Assembly: GCF_003182195.1 (NCBI RefSeq)
Contig: NZ_QGTM01000006.1
Location: 62,001-126,000 of the forward strand
Length of the DNA: 64,000 nt
Origin: Halomonas sp. A11-A
GTDB taxonomy: Bacteria > Pseudomonadota > Gammaproteobacteria > Pseudomonadales > Halomonadaceae
Direction of reading: 5' to 3'
In this document: positions 1-8,655 of the stretch, piece by piece
Layout: each line of letters opens with the position of its first letter
Position numbering within the stretch: position 1 is the stretch's first letter
Notes under the pieces: generated by a model
Database searches by the model: none
Seen by the model: only the letters and a program-made list of their open reading frames with translations
What the model was told of the DNA's origin: nothing
Position numbers and translations under genes: made by a program

Positions 1-1
1 C

Positions 2-415
2 GGCAGCGGGGCCGTGCCCTGGGCCCCGGGCACCTTCGGTACCCTGGCCGCCATTCCCTTCTACTGGCTGCTCTCCGAGCTGCCCCTGGGCTGGTACCTG
101 GCGGTGGTGATGGCGGCCTTCGTGTGGGGGGTGTGGCTCTGCGAGAAGACCTCCCGCGACCTCGGCGTCCACGATCACTCCGGCATCGTCTGGGACGAGT
201 TCGTCGGCTACTGGATCACCATGGCGGCGGTGCCCTTCTCCTGGGAGGCGGCGCTGTGGGGGTTCGTGCTCTTCCGCATCTTCGATGTCATCAAGCCCTG
301 GCCGATCCGCTGGGCGGACCGCCGGGTGGCGGGGGGCTTCGGCATCATGATCGACGACGTGATGGCGGGCATCTACGCCTGGAGCGTCATGCATATCTGG
401 TTCTGGCTACACTGA
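2..415 (+). CDS. pgpA: Phosphatidylglycerophosphatase A, 3' part
   Basis: This is the C-terminal 137 residues of PgpA, the inner-membrane enzyme that dephosphorylates phosphatidylglycerophosphate to phosphatidylglycerol. The gene enters from the left edge, so the true start is outside the window; the GTG at 14 is only an internal codon. The visible part opens with the family motif APGTFGTLAA, followed by hydrophobic helices, WDEFVGYWI, and the C-terminal acidic motif IDDVMAGIYAW. These match the PgpA family as I know it. The next gene starts 55 bases downstream on the same strand. The family call is firm; nothing can be said about the N-terminus or promoter. Confidence 0.92.
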   Translation, partial: GSGAVPWAPGTFGTLAAIPFYWLLSELPLGWYLAVVMAAFVWGVWLCEKTSRDLGVHDHSGIVWDEFVGYWITMAAVPFSWEAALWGFVLFRIFDVIKPWPIRWADRRVAGGFGIMIDDVMAGIYAWSVMHIWFWLH

Positions 416-470
416 AGGGTCGAGTCGCGGCTCGTCCGTCCGGGCGTGGCCGAGCAGGGAAGGGGGCGCT

Positions 471-1706
471 ATGCGCAAGGAACGACTGATCGTCCCGGTG
501 GTGGTGGCGCTGGCCGTGGTCTGGGCGGTGGCCCAGTACCTCGCCTCGCTGCTCTTCGAGCGGGAGCTGGTTCGCGCCCTGGCGGATCTCGAGGCCCGCG
601 GCGAGCTGGTGACGGAGCGCAGCGAGGTGGAGCGCGGCTGGCTGGGCTCCTCGGGGGTGGTGCACCTCTCCCCCGTGCTGGGCGATGGCTGGCGTCTCGA
701 ACTCACCTACTCGGCGCGCCACGGGGTCTTCAGCACCCGCATCGAGGGGGGGTTCCATCCCGCCATCGGCCCGCGCCAGCTGCATCTGTTCGGCGACTGG
801 CTGCCCTCCAGCCCGCCGAGCTGGCATGCCCGCTACCAGACCCTGGGTGGCACCCTGGAGGGCACCATCCAGCTCGCCCCCTTCCTGATCAGCCAGGGGC
901 CCCGCGAGCTCGACTTCCGCGGTGGCCAGCTCAGCTTCGGTGGCCAGCAGGGCGACTGGCGCCTGCGCGCCAGGCTGCAGCCCTGGCGGCTGACCGATGG
1001 GGTGGCCACCCTGGAGTCCGGGCTGGTCTCCCTGGAGAGCCGCTACGCCTATACCGCCGGCGCCCATCACTTCACCCAGCGTGACCTGCTGCGCATCGAT
1101 CAGCTCGCCTGGCAGCAGCCGGGCCTGGCGCTGGAGGCCAGTGAGCTCGTCTACCGCAGCCGCATGCAGCTCGATGACAGCGAGCTGCGCATCGATAGCG
1201 AGCTGACCCTGGCCGAGGTGCTGGCGGCGGAGCAGGTGCTGCTGACCGGGCGGGTGGCCATGGAGCTGTCGCGGATCAACGCCGACGCGGTGCGCGAGGC
1301 GCTGGCCGGGCTGCGCCGGGAGGCGGCCAAGGCCCGCGAGCTCGCCCCGCGGGAGCTGATTGCCCGCCTGGAGCCGGAGCTGCGGGCGACCCTGGTCGAC
1401 TCCCCGCGTCTGGACCTCACCGAGGTCGACCTGGAGAGCCCCATGCTGGGGCTCGCCGCCCGCGGCGACGGGTCGCTGTTCTTCGACCCGCGCCGCCTCG
1501 ACGAGTTGAGCCTGGCGCGGCTCGATGACGAAGAGGAGCGGGCGCGCTGGCTGACCCGTATCGACGGCGATGGCATCTGGCGTGAGGTGCCCCCGGTGGT
1601 GGCCCTGTGGCTGGGCCTGCCGCTGGGGACCCGTGACCTGGAACTCGACGTCATCCGCGGCCGGGTTCGGGTCAACGGGCGGCCGATGCCGTCGCTCTGG
1701 CGGTGA
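471..1706 (+). CDS. DUF945 (YdgA-like) family protein
   Basis: A 411-residue protein starting at an ATG preceded by an AGGGAAGGGG ribosome site. Residues about 7-25 form one hydrophobic segment, either a signal anchor or an uncleaved signal peptide, so the rest is probably periplasmic. The pattern after it (RELVRALADLE, then SEVERGWLGSSG) and the long run of beta-rich repeats resemble the DUF945/YdgA family, whose biochemical role is unknown. E. coli YdgA is longer (about 500 residues). The gene lies between pgpA and the lon-like gene on the same strand but is separated from the latter by its own promoter. I do not assign a function. Confidence 0.72.
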   Translation: MRKERLIVPVVVALAVVWAVAQYLASLLFERELVRALADLEARGELVTERSEVERGWLGSSGVVHLSPVLGDGWRLELTYSARHGVFSTRIEGGFHPAIGPRQLHLFGDWLPSSPPSWHARYQTLGGTLEGTIQLAPFLISQGPRELDFRGGQLSFGGQQGDWRLRARLQPWRLTDGVATLESGLVSLESRYAYTAGAHHFTQRDLLRIDQLAWQQPGLALEASELVYRSRMQLDDSELRIDSELTLAEVLAAEQVLLTGRVAMELSRINADAVREALAGLRREAAKARELAPRELIARLEPELRATLVDSPRLDLTEVDLESPMLGLAARGDGSLFFDPRRLDELSLARLDDEEERARWLTRIDGDGIWREVPPVVALWLGLPLGTRDLELDVIRGRVRVNGRPMPSLWR

Positions 1707-1736
1707 CAAGGGGTGGCAGGCAGGGCCACCCCCCGA

Positions 1737-1763
1737 CTTGAAGTTGTCGCCCGTCGCCCGCAT
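1737..1763 (+). promoter_or_regulatory. Sigma-32-type heat-shock promoter of the lon-like gene
   Basis: CTTGAAG at 1737-1743 is followed after 13 bases by CCCGCAT at 1757-1763. This closely fits the known RpoH consensus CTTGAAA-N11-16-CCCCAT-T. It lies 45 bases upstream of the protease start codon, as expected for a heat-shock protease. A GC-rich inverted repeat (GGGTGGC/GCCACCC) lies just upstream, without a T tract. Confidence 0.72.
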
Positions 1764-1808
1764 TCCTGAGCCAACGGCACAAGCCTCCATTGGATCAGGA
1801 CGACCATC

Positions 1809-4256
1809 ATGAGTGACGAGCAGGACCGCCGCCACGACCCGGATGCGCCGGAGTGGCTGCACGATATCCACGACGAGGACGAGGAGTTCGACCTCGACGA
1901 CCAGCCCGGCGATAGCCGGCACGCCGTGGTGCCGGCCCGCGATTCCCTTCCCGAGCGCATCTACCTGCTGCCGATTCACAACCGGCCCTTCTTCCCGGCC
2001 CAGGTGCAGCCGCTGGTGATCAACCGCGAGCGCTGGGACGAGACCATGCAGCGGGTCGCCAAGACGCCCCACCACACCGTGGGCCTGGCCTTCGTCGGCG
2101 AGGCCGCCGTGGAGGGGCTTGCCCATGACGACTTCCCGGAGATCGGCACCGCGGTCAAGGTGCACAAGCTGCAGGGCGAAGAGGGACAGCTGCAGTTCAT
2201 CGCCCAGGGCCTGCAGCGCTTTCGCATCCAGCGCTGGATCTCGCGGGAGCCCCCCTATCTGGTGGAGGTGAGCTACCCCCGGGAGCCGGTGGATGCCGAG
2301 GCCGACGAGGCCCGCGCCTATGCCATGGCGCTGATCAACGGCATCAAGGAGCTGCTGCCGATCAACCCGCTCTACGGCGAGGAGCTCAAGCACTACCTCA
2401 ACCGCTTCAGCCCCCACGAGCCGGGCCCCCTCACCGACTTCGCCGCGGCCATCACCTCGGCCAAGGGGCGCGAGCTGCAGGACGTGCTGGCCACCCTGCC
2501 GGTGCTCGCGCGCATGCAGAAGGTGCTGCCGCTGCTGCGCAAGGAGATCGAGGTCGCCCAGCTGCAGAGCGAGATCAGCGACCAGGTCAACGCCCAGATG
2601 CAGGAGCGTCAGCGGGAGTTCTTCCTGCGCGAGCAGCTCAAGGTGATCCAGCGGGAGCTGGGCATCTCCAAGGACGACCGCGAGAACGACGTCGACACCT
2701 TCCGCGACCGCCTGGAGAGCCTCGTCGTGCCGCCCAAGGTGCTGACCCGCATCGAGGAGGAGCTCGACAAGCTGGCCGTGCTGGAGACCGGCTCGCCGGA
2801 GTACGGCACCACCCGCAACTACCTGGACTGGCTGACCAGCATGCCCTGGGGCGTCCACAGCCAGGACCAGCTCGACCTGGCCCACGCTCGGGCCGTGCTC
2901 GACCGTGACCACGACGGCCTGGCCGACGTGAAGGAGCGCATCATCGAGTTCCTGGCCGAGGGCACCTTCAAGGGCGACGTGGGCGGCTCCATCCTCTTGC
3001 TGGTCGGCCCGCCCGGGGTGGGCAAGACCTCCATCGGCCGCTCCATCGCCGAGGCGCTGGGGCGCGAGTTCTATCGCTTCTCGGTGGGCGGCATGCGCGA
3101 CGAGGCGGAGATCAAGGGCCACCGGCGCACCTACATCGGCGCCATGCCCGGCAAGCTCGCCCAGGCCCTCAAGGAGGTCGAGGTCGAGAACCCGGTGATC
3201 ATGCTCGACGAGATCGACAAGATGGGGCAGTCCTTCCAGGGCGACCCCGCCTCGGCGCTGCTCGAGGTGCTCGACCCGGAGCAGAACGTCGACTTCCTCG
3301 ACCACTACCTGGACGTGCGCCTGGATCTCTCCAAGGTGCTCTTCGTCTGCACCGCCAACACCCTGGACTCGATCCCGCCGGCGCTGCTCGACCGCATGGA
3401 GCAGATTCGCCTCTCCGGCTACATCGCCGAGGAGAAGGTGGCCATCGCCAAGCATCATCTGTGGCCTAAGCTGCTCAAGCGCGCCAACATACCCGGGAAG
3501 AGCATCAACCTCACCGATGCCGCCCTGCGCCAGGTGATCGAGGGCTACGCCCGCGAGGCGGGGGTGCGCCAGCTCGAGAAGCAACTGCACCGCATCGTGC
3601 GCAAGGCGGCGGTCAGGCTGCTGGAGGGCGGCCAGCAGTCGGTGAAGGTCTCGGTAAAGAACCTCGAGGAGTACCTGGGGGCGCCGCTGTTCCGCAAGGA
3701 GCAGGTGCTCAAGGGAGAGGGGGTGGTCACGGGGCTGGCCTGGACCGCCATGGGCGGTGCCACCCTGCCCATCGAGGCGGGCAAGGTGCACTCGCTGACC
3801 CGCGGCTTCAAGCTCACCGGCAAGCTCGGCGAGGTGATGCAGGAGTCGGCCAACATCGCCTACAGCTACGTGCTGGGCCACCTGGCCGAATATGGCGCCG
3901 ACGCCGACTTCTTCGACTCCGCCTTCGTGCACCTGCACGTGCCGGAGGGTGCCACGCCCAAGGACGGCCCCTCGGCGGGGGTGACCATGGCCACGGCGCT
4001 GCTGTCGCTGGCCAGGCACCAGGCCATCGACCGCCCCCTGGCGATGACCGGCGAGCTCACCCTCACCGGCCAGGTGCTGCCGGTGGGCGGCATCCGCGAG
4101 AAGGTGATCGCCGCCCGCCGCAGCGGCATCTTCGAGGTGATCCTGCCCGATGCCAACCGCCGTGACTATGAGGAGCTGCCCGACCACCTCAAGGAGGGCG
4201 TCACCGTGCACTTCGCCAAACGCTACCGGGACGTGGCCCGGGTGGTGTTCGGGTAG
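1809..4256 (+). CDS. lon: Lon-family ATP-dependent protease
   Basis: An 815-residue Lon protease: a substrate-binding N-domain, an AAA+ module with Walker A GPPGVGKT near residue 400 and Walker B MLDEIDK near 466, and a C-terminal serine-lysine protease domain with PKDGPSAG (catalytic Ser near 722) and GGIREKVIAA (catalytic Lys near 765). It degrades misfolded and regulatory proteins in the cytoplasm. Unlike E. coli Lon, it has an acidic N-terminal extension of about 45 residues, and the N-domain reads LPIHNRPFFPAQVQP where classical Lon has a PLRDVVVYP-type segment. That variant resembles the second Lon paralogue of Pseudomonas (AsrA-type), so a classical lon may exist elsewhere. The sigma-32-type promoter upstream fits heat-shock control. 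Confidence 0.95.
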   Translation: MSDEQDRRHDPDAPEWLHDIHDEDEEFDLDDQPGDSRHAVVPARDSLPERIYLLPIHNRPFFPAQVQPLVINRERWDETMQRVAKTPHHTVGLAFVGEAAVEGLAHDDFPEIGTAVKVHKLQGEEGQLQFIAQGLQRFRIQRWISREPPYLVEVSYPREPVDAEADEARAYAMALINGIKELLPINPLYGEELKHYLNRFSPHEPGPLTDFAAAITSAKGRELQDVLATLPVLARMQKVLPLLRKEIEVAQLQSEISDQVNAQMQERQREFFLREQLKVIQRELGISKDDRENDVDTFRDRLESLVVPPKVLTRIEEELDKLAVLETGSPEYGTTRNYLDWLTSMPWGVHSQDQLDLAHARAVLDRDHDGLADVKERIIEFLAEGTFKGDVGGSILLLVGPPGVGKTSIGRSIAEALGREFYRFSVGGMRDEAEIKGHRRTYIGAMPGKLAQALKEVEVENPVIMLDEIDKMGQSFQGDPASALLEVLDPEQNVDFLDHYLDVRLDLSKVLFVCTANTLDSIPPALLDRMEQIRLSGYIAEEKVAIAKHHLWPKLLKRANIPGKSINLTDAALRQVIEGYAREAGVRQLEKQLHRIVRKAAVRLLEGGQQSVKVSVKNLEEYLGAPLFRKEQVLKGEGVVTGLAWTAMGGATLPIEAGKVHSLTRGFKLTGKLGEVMQESANIAYSYVLGHLAEYGADADFFDSAFVHLHVPEGATPKDGPSAGVTMATALLSLARHQAIDRPLAMTGELTLTGQVLPVGGIREKVIAARRSGIFEVILPDANRRDYEELPDHLKEGVTVHFAKRYRDVARVVFG

Positions 4257-4270
4257 TGGCGTCGTTGGCC

Positions 4271-4699
4271 CTAGCCAACCTGGTCCAGGGCGGCCAGGGC
4301 CTGATGGCCGAAGTCGATGATGGTGCGGTAGTGCCGGTCGGCGATCACGCTCTTCACGATGTCCGGGTCGACATCCAGGTAGTCGTGAACCAGCACGTTG
4401 CGTAGGCCGATGATCTTGCGCCAGGGGATATCACTTTCGATCCTGCCGGCATCCTGGAGTCGCTCGAAACCGGTGATGGCATCTCGGCATGCCATCCCGG
4501 TCTCTTCGCGGGCCCAGTGCTTGGCCAGCCCGATGCAGGCCTCGATCAGGAGCTGCAGTGAGCGTTCGGCAGCGTGGCGCTCGATCCGGCTCCAGGGGCG
4601 CTGTTCCAGCAGGGTGCCGAGCTCGGCAAGGTCCTGCTCGCACTCTTCGAGATGTTGCCGCTGGGCCTTGAGGTAGGCGCTCTGCTGGCCGTCAGGCAT
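4271..4699 (-). CDS. hepT: HepT-like HEPN ribonuclease toxin
   Basis: A 142-residue HEPN-domain protein. The key motif RNVLVHDY matches RX4HXY, the catalytic signature of HepT toxins, which cleave RNA and are neutralised when MntA adenylylates the motif tyrosine. The start was taken at the ATG ([11 protein letters not shown]), not the longer frame, because that ATG sits inside the end of the upstream MNT gene, giving an 8-base overlap and suggesting translational coupling. The module converges on the lon-like gene with only 14 bases between the stops and no visible terminator. Catalytic residues are intact, so the toxin is predicted functional; this is not shown by sequence alone. Confidence 0.85.
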   Translation of the reverse strand: MPDGQQSAYLKAQRQHLEECEQDLAELGTLLEQRPWSRIERHAAERSLQLLIEACIGLAKHWAREETGMACRDAITGFERLQDAGRIESDIPWRKIIGLRNVLVHDYLDVDPDIVKSVIADRHYRTIIDFGHQALAALDQVG

Positions 4700-5135
4700 G
4701 GATTCCCTCCGGGTGAAGGTAGTCGATCTCCCAGCGCGAGAGGATACGGGACTCCTGGCGTATCCGAGTGTCCCAGTCGAGGTCAACCAGCAGCACTCCC
4801 TGGCTGAGAATGCTCCACCCCAGCGGAATCGGGGCAATGGCCAGGTCCACCACGCTCAACTGTTCCTCGCCGAGCCCCAGCTCACGCTGCCACTCCTGTG
4901 CCAGCAGCTCGGGGCGAAGGCGCCTTTCCAGCGGATCAGCGATCCAGCCGGTGAAGGCCACGGCCAGATCGAAGTCGCTGTCGGGGTGGTGGTCCCCGCG
5001 CGCCCTGGAGCCATACAGCCACACTGCCGCCAGGTCATCGCGACGGCGTGCCAGGGAGATGATGGCCGTCAGCGTTTCGCTCTGGGGGATGCTCGCGTCA
5101 CCGGGAGCATCCTTGTGGACAACAGTGGATGACAT
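4692..5135 (-). CDS. mntA: MntA-like minimal nucleotidyltransferase antitoxin
   Basis: A 147-residue MNT-fold protein with [17 protein letters not shown], matching GSX10DXD, the nucleotide and metal-binding motif of MntA antitoxins. In characterised pairs MntA transfers AMP to the HEPN partner and silences it. The ATG at 5135 is preceded by GGAAAGG at suitable spacing. It is the first gene of a two-gene unit with the HEPN toxin and diverges from ilvD, so the 165 bases between them should carry both promoters; I could not place either with confidence. The partner toxin retains the target tyrosine, so the pair looks complete. Confidence 0.85.
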   Translation of the reverse strand: MSSTVVHKDAPGDASIPQSETLTAIISLARRRDDLAAVWLYGSRARGDHHPDSDFDLAVAFTGWIADPLERRLRPELLAQEWQRELGLGEEQLSVVDLAIAPIPLGWSILSQGVLLVDLDWDTRIRQESRILSRWEIDYLHPEGIHA

Positions 5136-5300
5136 GGCCGCCTTTCCGTCGGGGGGTGTTTCATCTTCCCGCCTGCTGGTTCGAGGTGCAAGACGTACAG
5201 CTCCGGGCCTGGCCTGACGGGCGGCCGCATGCCAGAATCGACACCGACCTGGACACTGGAGCCGCCCGGCACAGGGCGGCCGAGAAAAGAAGAGGACACC

Positions 5301-7145
5301 ATGCCCGAGTATCGTTCCCGCACCACCACCGCCGGCCGCAACATGGCCGGCGCCCGCGCCCTGTGGCGCGCCACCGGCATGAAGGACGAGGACTTCCACA
5401 AGCCCATCATCGCCGTGGCCAACTCCTTCACCCAGTTCGTGCCCGGCCACGTGCACCTCAAGGACATGGGGCAGCTGGTGGCCCGCGAGATCGAGAAGGC
5501 CGGCGGGGTAGCCAAGGAGTTCAACACCATCGCCGTGGACGACGGCATCGCCATGGGCCATGACGGCATGCTCTACTCGCTGCCGAGCCGCGACCTGATC
5601 GCCGACAGCGTCGAGTACATGGTCAACGCCCACTGCGCCGACGCCCTGGTGTGCATCTCCAACTGCGACAAGATCACCCCCGGAATGCTGATGGCCGCCA
5701 TGCGCCTCAATATTCCGGTGATCTTCGTCTCCGGCGGGCCCATGGAAGCGGGCAAGACCAAGCTCCTCGACCACGGCCTCGACCTGGTGGACGCCATGGT
5801 GATGGCCGCCGACGACAGCGTCGACGACGAGACCCTGGCCGAGGTGGAGCGCAGCGCCTGCCCCACCTGCGGCAGCTGCTCCGGCATGTTCACCGCCAAC
5901 TCCATGAACTGCCTGATGGAGGCGCTGGGCCTGGCGCTGCCCGGCAACGGCACCATGCTCGCCACCCACGCCGACCGTCGCCGGCTCTTCGAGGAGGCGG
6001 GCAGCCGCATCGTCGAACTGGCCAAGCGCTACTACGAGGGCAACGAGGCGCACCTGCTGCCCCGCGCCATCGGCTCCCGGGCGGCCTTCCACAACGCCAT
6101 GACCCTGGATATCGCCATGGGCGGTTCCACCAATACCATCCTGCACCTGCTGGCCGCCGCCCAGGAGGCCGAGGTGGACTTCACCATGGCCGACATCGAT
6201 CGGCTGTCACGCGAGGTCCCCCAGCTCTGCAAGCTGGCGCCCAACACCCAGCAGTACCACATCGAGGACTGCCACCGCGCCGGCGGGATCATGGCGATCC
6301 TCGGCGAGCTCGACCGCGCCGGCGTGCTCGACACCCGGGTGCCCACCGTCTACGGCGACTCCTTGAAGGCCGCCCTGGACGAATGGGACATCATGCGCAA
6401 CCCCAGCCCCGAGGTGGTGGAGTTCTACAAGGCCGGCCCCGGTGGCGTGCCCACCCAGGTGGCCTTCTCCCAGAGTGCCCGCTGGCCGAGCCTCGACGGC
6501 GACCGGGCCAACGGCTGTATCCGCGACCTGGAACACGCCTTCTCCCGGGAGGGCGGGCTGGCCGTGCTGTTCGGCAACATCGCCCTGGACGGCTGCGTGG
6601 TGAAGACCGCCGGGGTCGACGAGTCGATCCTGGTCTTCGAGGGGCCGGCCCACGTGGTGGAGTCCCAGGACCAGGCGGTAGAGCACGTGCTGGGCGGGCT
6701 GGTGAAACCCGGCGAGGTGGTGGTGGTGCGCTACGAGGGACCCCGCGGCGGCCCCGGCATGCAGGAGATGCTCTACCCGACCAGCTATCTCAAGTCCAAG
6801 GGGCTCGGCAAGGTGTGTGCGCTGATGACCGACGGGCGCTTCTCCGGCGGCAGCTCCGGGCTCTCCATCGGTCATGTCTCCCCGGAGGCCGCCGCCGGCG
6901 GCGCCATCGGCCTGATCGAGAGCGGCGACATCATCCAAATCGACATCCCCAACCGGGCGATCAACGTCAAGCTGACCGATGCCGAGCTGGCCGCCCGCCG
7001 CGAGGCCGAGGAGGCCAAGGGCGCTGCCGCCTGGAAGCCCAGCATCCAGCGCGACCGCAAGGTCTCGGCGGCGCTCAAGGCCTACGCCATGCTCGCCACT
7101 TCCGCCGACAAGGGCGCGGTGCGCGACCTCTCCAAGCTCGACTGA
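5301..7145 (+). CDS. ilvD: Dihydroxy-acid dehydratase
   Basis: A 614-residue IlvD, the iron-sulfur enzyme that dehydrates 2,3-dihydroxy-isovalerate and its homologue to the 2-oxo acids in valine, leucine, isoleucine and pantothenate synthesis. The start is the ATG reading [20 protein letters not shown], which matches IlvD N-termini; a longer frame exists upstream but lacks similarity. Cluster-ligand motifs are present: [10 protein letters not shown] near residue 120 and [11 protein letters not shown] near 190. Length equals the E. coli enzyme. It is monocistronic, diverging from mntA and followed by a hairpin. No leader peptide or attenuator was evident. Confidence 0.97.
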   Translation: MPEYRSRTTTAGRNMAGARALWRATGMKDEDFHKPIIAVANSFTQFVPGHVHLKDMGQLVAREIEKAGGVAKEFNTIAVDDGIAMGHDGMLYSLPSRDLIADSVEYMVNAHCADALVCISNCDKITPGMLMAAMRLNIPVIFVSGGPMEAGKTKLLDHGLDLVDAMVMAADDSVDDETLAEVERSACPTCGSCSGMFTANSMNCLMEALGLALPGNGTMLATHADRRRLFEEAGSRIVELAKRYYEGNEAHLLPRAIGSRAAFHNAMTLDIAMGGSTNTILHLLAAAQEAEVDFTMADIDRLSREVPQLCKLAPNTQQYHIEDCHRAGGIMAILGELDRAGVLDTRVPTVYGDSLKAALDEWDIMRNPSPEVVEFYKAGPGGVPTQVAFSQSARWPSLDGDRANGCIRDLEHAFSREGGLAVLFGNIALDGCVVKTAGVDESILVFEGPAHVVESQDQAVEHVLGGLVKPGEVVVVRYEGPRGGPGMQEMLYPTSYLKSKGLGKVCALMTDGRFSGGSSGLSIGHVSPEAAAGGAIGLIESGDIIQIDIPNRAINVKLTDAELAARREAEEAKGAAAWKPSIQRDRKVSAALKAYAMLATSADKGAVRDLSKLD

Positions 7146-7168
7146 CCCGGCGCGCCCGAGCGACTCTG

Positions 7169-7200
7169 CTGCCCCGGCCAGGCGCCGGGGCAGTGGTTTT
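7169..7200 (+). terminator. Intrinsic terminator after ilvD
   Basis: A 9-bp perfect stem (CTGCCCCGG with CCGGGGCAG, loop CCAGGCG) starts 24 bases after the ilvD stop and is followed by TGGTTTT. The T tract is short and interrupted, so efficiency is uncertain. It lies between converging ilvD and nudE. Confidence 0.65.
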
Positions 7201-7231
7201 GGCAGAGCAGTGCCTCAGGCAGGGCTGGGTG

Positions 7232-7861
7232 TTACCAGAGCCTGGGGCCGCCGTCGCGATCGCCGTGTAGGCGGTCGCGGGCGATGAACAGCGCGGCGAT
7301 GGCGCGTGCCTCATGGAAGTCCTCCCGGGCGAGCAGCGCGGGCAGCGCCTCGAGGGCATGGGTCTCGACGATCAGCGGCTCCGGCTCGTCGCCGGGCAGG
7401 CGCTTGGGATAGAGGTCGGTGGCCAGCAGCACCTGCATGCGGTGGCGCATGTAGTTGGGGGCCAGCGACAGCTCCACTAGCGGTTCGATGCTGCGGGCAC
7501 CGAAGCCGCACTCCTCCATCAGCTCGCGGTTGGCGGCGGTGACGATGTCCTCGCCCGGGTCGACGAGCCCCTTGGGCAGGGTCAGCACGTACTCCTCGAG
7601 GCCGGCCGCATACTCGCGGATCAGCAGCACGTGGTCCGGGTCGGGCATGGCGACGATCATCACCGCGCCGCTGTCGCTGCTGGTCAGCCTCTCGAAGGTG
7701 CGCTCCTCGCCGTTGGAGAAGCGCAGGTCCAGGGATTCGACGTGAAACAGGCGGCTTGTGGCCACCGACCGGCGGGCCAGCACCTCGGGCTTACGGGGCC
7801 ACTGGGCCTCGGACCTCGGAGCCCGGGGGTTGGGCGCTTGGGACTCGGGGGCTTCGGACAT
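7232..7861 (-). CDS. nudE: NudE-like Nudix hydrolase (ADP-sugar/ADP-ribose type)
   Basis: A 209-residue Nudix hydrolase with a full Nudix box, GX5EX7REUXEEXGU, seen as GLVDPGE...RELMEECGF. The flanking text (SRLFHVESLDLRFSNGEERTFERL, LLIREYAAGLEEYVLTLPKGLVDP, DLYPKRLPGDEPEP) closely follows E. coli NudE, which hydrolyses ADP-ribose, NADH and Ap3A. The protein has about 16 more N-terminal residues than E. coli NudE. That extension is low-complexity (Pro, Ala, Glu, Arg) and is encoded by a degenerate 7-bp repeat, so the native start may have been altered. It diverges from yrfG. Function is clear; the exact start is less certain. Confidence 0.85.
   Translation of the reverse strand: MSEAPESQAPNPRAPRSEAQWPRKPEVLARRSVATSRLFHVESLDLRFSNGEERTFERLTSSDSGAVMIVAMPDPDHVLLIREYAAGLEEYVLTLPKGLVDPGEDIVTAANRELMEECGFGARSIEPLVELSLAPNYMRHRMQVLLATDLYPKRLPGDEPEPLIVETHALEALPALLAREDFHEARAIAALFIARDRLHGDRDGGPRLW
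7809..7861. repeat. Degenerate heptanucleotide array over the nudE start
   Basis: On the + strand the units read TCGGACC, TCGGAGC, CCGGGGG, TTGGGCG, then after single or double base slips TTGGGAC, TCGGGGG and TCGGACA. The period is 7 and the consensus is roughly YYGGRSS. The array ends at the nudE initiation codon and encodes its N-terminal low-complexity extension. It shares its period, but not its sequence, with the arrays after hslR, mdh, the HAD gene, lgt and flgF. Confidence 0.6.
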
Positions 7862-7892
7862 GGAGGCTCCATTTCTGGGAGGGGAGAGCGCC

Positions 7893-7901
7893 TGATACAA
7901 T
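7893..7901 (+). promoter_or_regulatory. Extended -10 promoter of yrfG-hslR
   Basis: TGATACAAT matches an extended -10 element (TGN followed by TACAAT). A weak TTCTGG lies 17 bases upstream as a possible -35. It sits 35 bases before the yrfG start, in the gap with divergent nudE. No sigma-32 element was found here, although hslR and hslO are heat-shock genes in E. coli. Confidence 0.5.
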
Positions 7902-7935
7902 ACCATCCCTTTACCGTTACTACCCGGGAGTCGCG

Positions 7936-8655
7936 ATGATCGACTGGCGTGCCATCGACACCGTCCTGCTCGATATGGACGGCACCCTGCTGGACCTCCA
8001 TTTCGACAGCCACTTCTGGCTCGAGCACCTGCCCCGGCGCTACGTGGAGCTGCACCAGCTCGATGAGGCCACCCAGGAGGTGGTGCGCTCCAAGGTGCTC
8101 CACGAGCAGGGCACCCTCAACTGGTACAGCCTGGCCTACTGGAGCCGCGAGCTCGACCTCGACATCGTCGCCCTCAAGCGCGAGATCCAGCACCTGGTCG
8201 GCCTGCGCAGCGACGCCCTGGACTTCCTCAGGTGGCTCAAGGTGGCCCACCCCCGGGTGGTGCTGGCCACCAATGCCGACCGCGAAAGCCTCGAACTCAA
8301 GCTGCCGCTCACCGGCCTGGAGGAGTACCTGGACGCCATCGTCTCCTCGGCGGACCTGGGCGTGCCCAAGGAGGAACAGGCCTTCTGGCCCGCCCTCCAG
8401 GCGATCGAGCCCTTCGACCCGGCCCGCACCCTGTTCATCGACGACAACCCCAGGGTGCTGGCCAGCGCCCGTGCGTTCGGCATCCGCCACCTGCTCGGCA
8501 TCAAGCAGCCCGACAGCACGCGACCGGAGAAGGAGCTCGAGGAGTTCGTGGCACTCGACCGCTTCGCGACGATCCTGCCCGGCAACCTGCCGCCCGGAGA
8601 GACACCCGGGGCGGCCGGCGTGTCGGGGGAGGGCGCCCATGGAGAGAGATCATGA
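7936..8655 (+). CDS. yrfG: GMP/IMP nucleotidase, HAD superfamily
   Basis: A 239-residue HAD-superfamily phosphatase with motif I LDMDGTLLDL at residues about 12-21, motif II LATNAD, and the late motif FIDDNPRVL. The text WLEHLPRRYVE and the cap sequence match YrfG, which in E. coli dephosphorylates GMP and IMP. The ATG is preceded by CGGGAG. Its stop overlaps the next start as ATGA, so it is translationally coupled to hslR, the same yrfG-hslR-hslO order as in E. coli. The C-terminal 15 residues (Gly/Pro/Glu-rich) look like a variable tail. Confidence 0.88.
   Translation: MIDWRAIDTVLLDMDGTLLDLHFDSHFWLEHLPRRYVELHQLDEATQEVVRSKVLHEQGTLNWYSLAYWSRELDLDIVALKREIQHLVGLRSDALDFLRWLKVAHPRVVLATNADRESLELKLPLTGLEEYLDAIVSSADLGVPKEEQAFWPALQAIEPFDPARTLFIDDNPRVLASARAFGIRHLLGIKQPDSTRPEKELEEFVALDRFATILPGNLPPGETPGAAGVSGEGAHGERS

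Noticed and set aside
387..4211. Very long open frame (1274 codons) on the minus strand opposite the DUF945 and lon genes
   Set aside because: It is antisense to two clear genes; its His/Gln/Leu/Gly-rich content is typical of high-GC shadow frames and it shows no domain.
4271..5135. Toxin-antitoxin pair as part of a defence island
   Set aside because: Both flanks are housekeeping genes. No restriction, CRISPR, CBASS, retron or phage gene is nearby.
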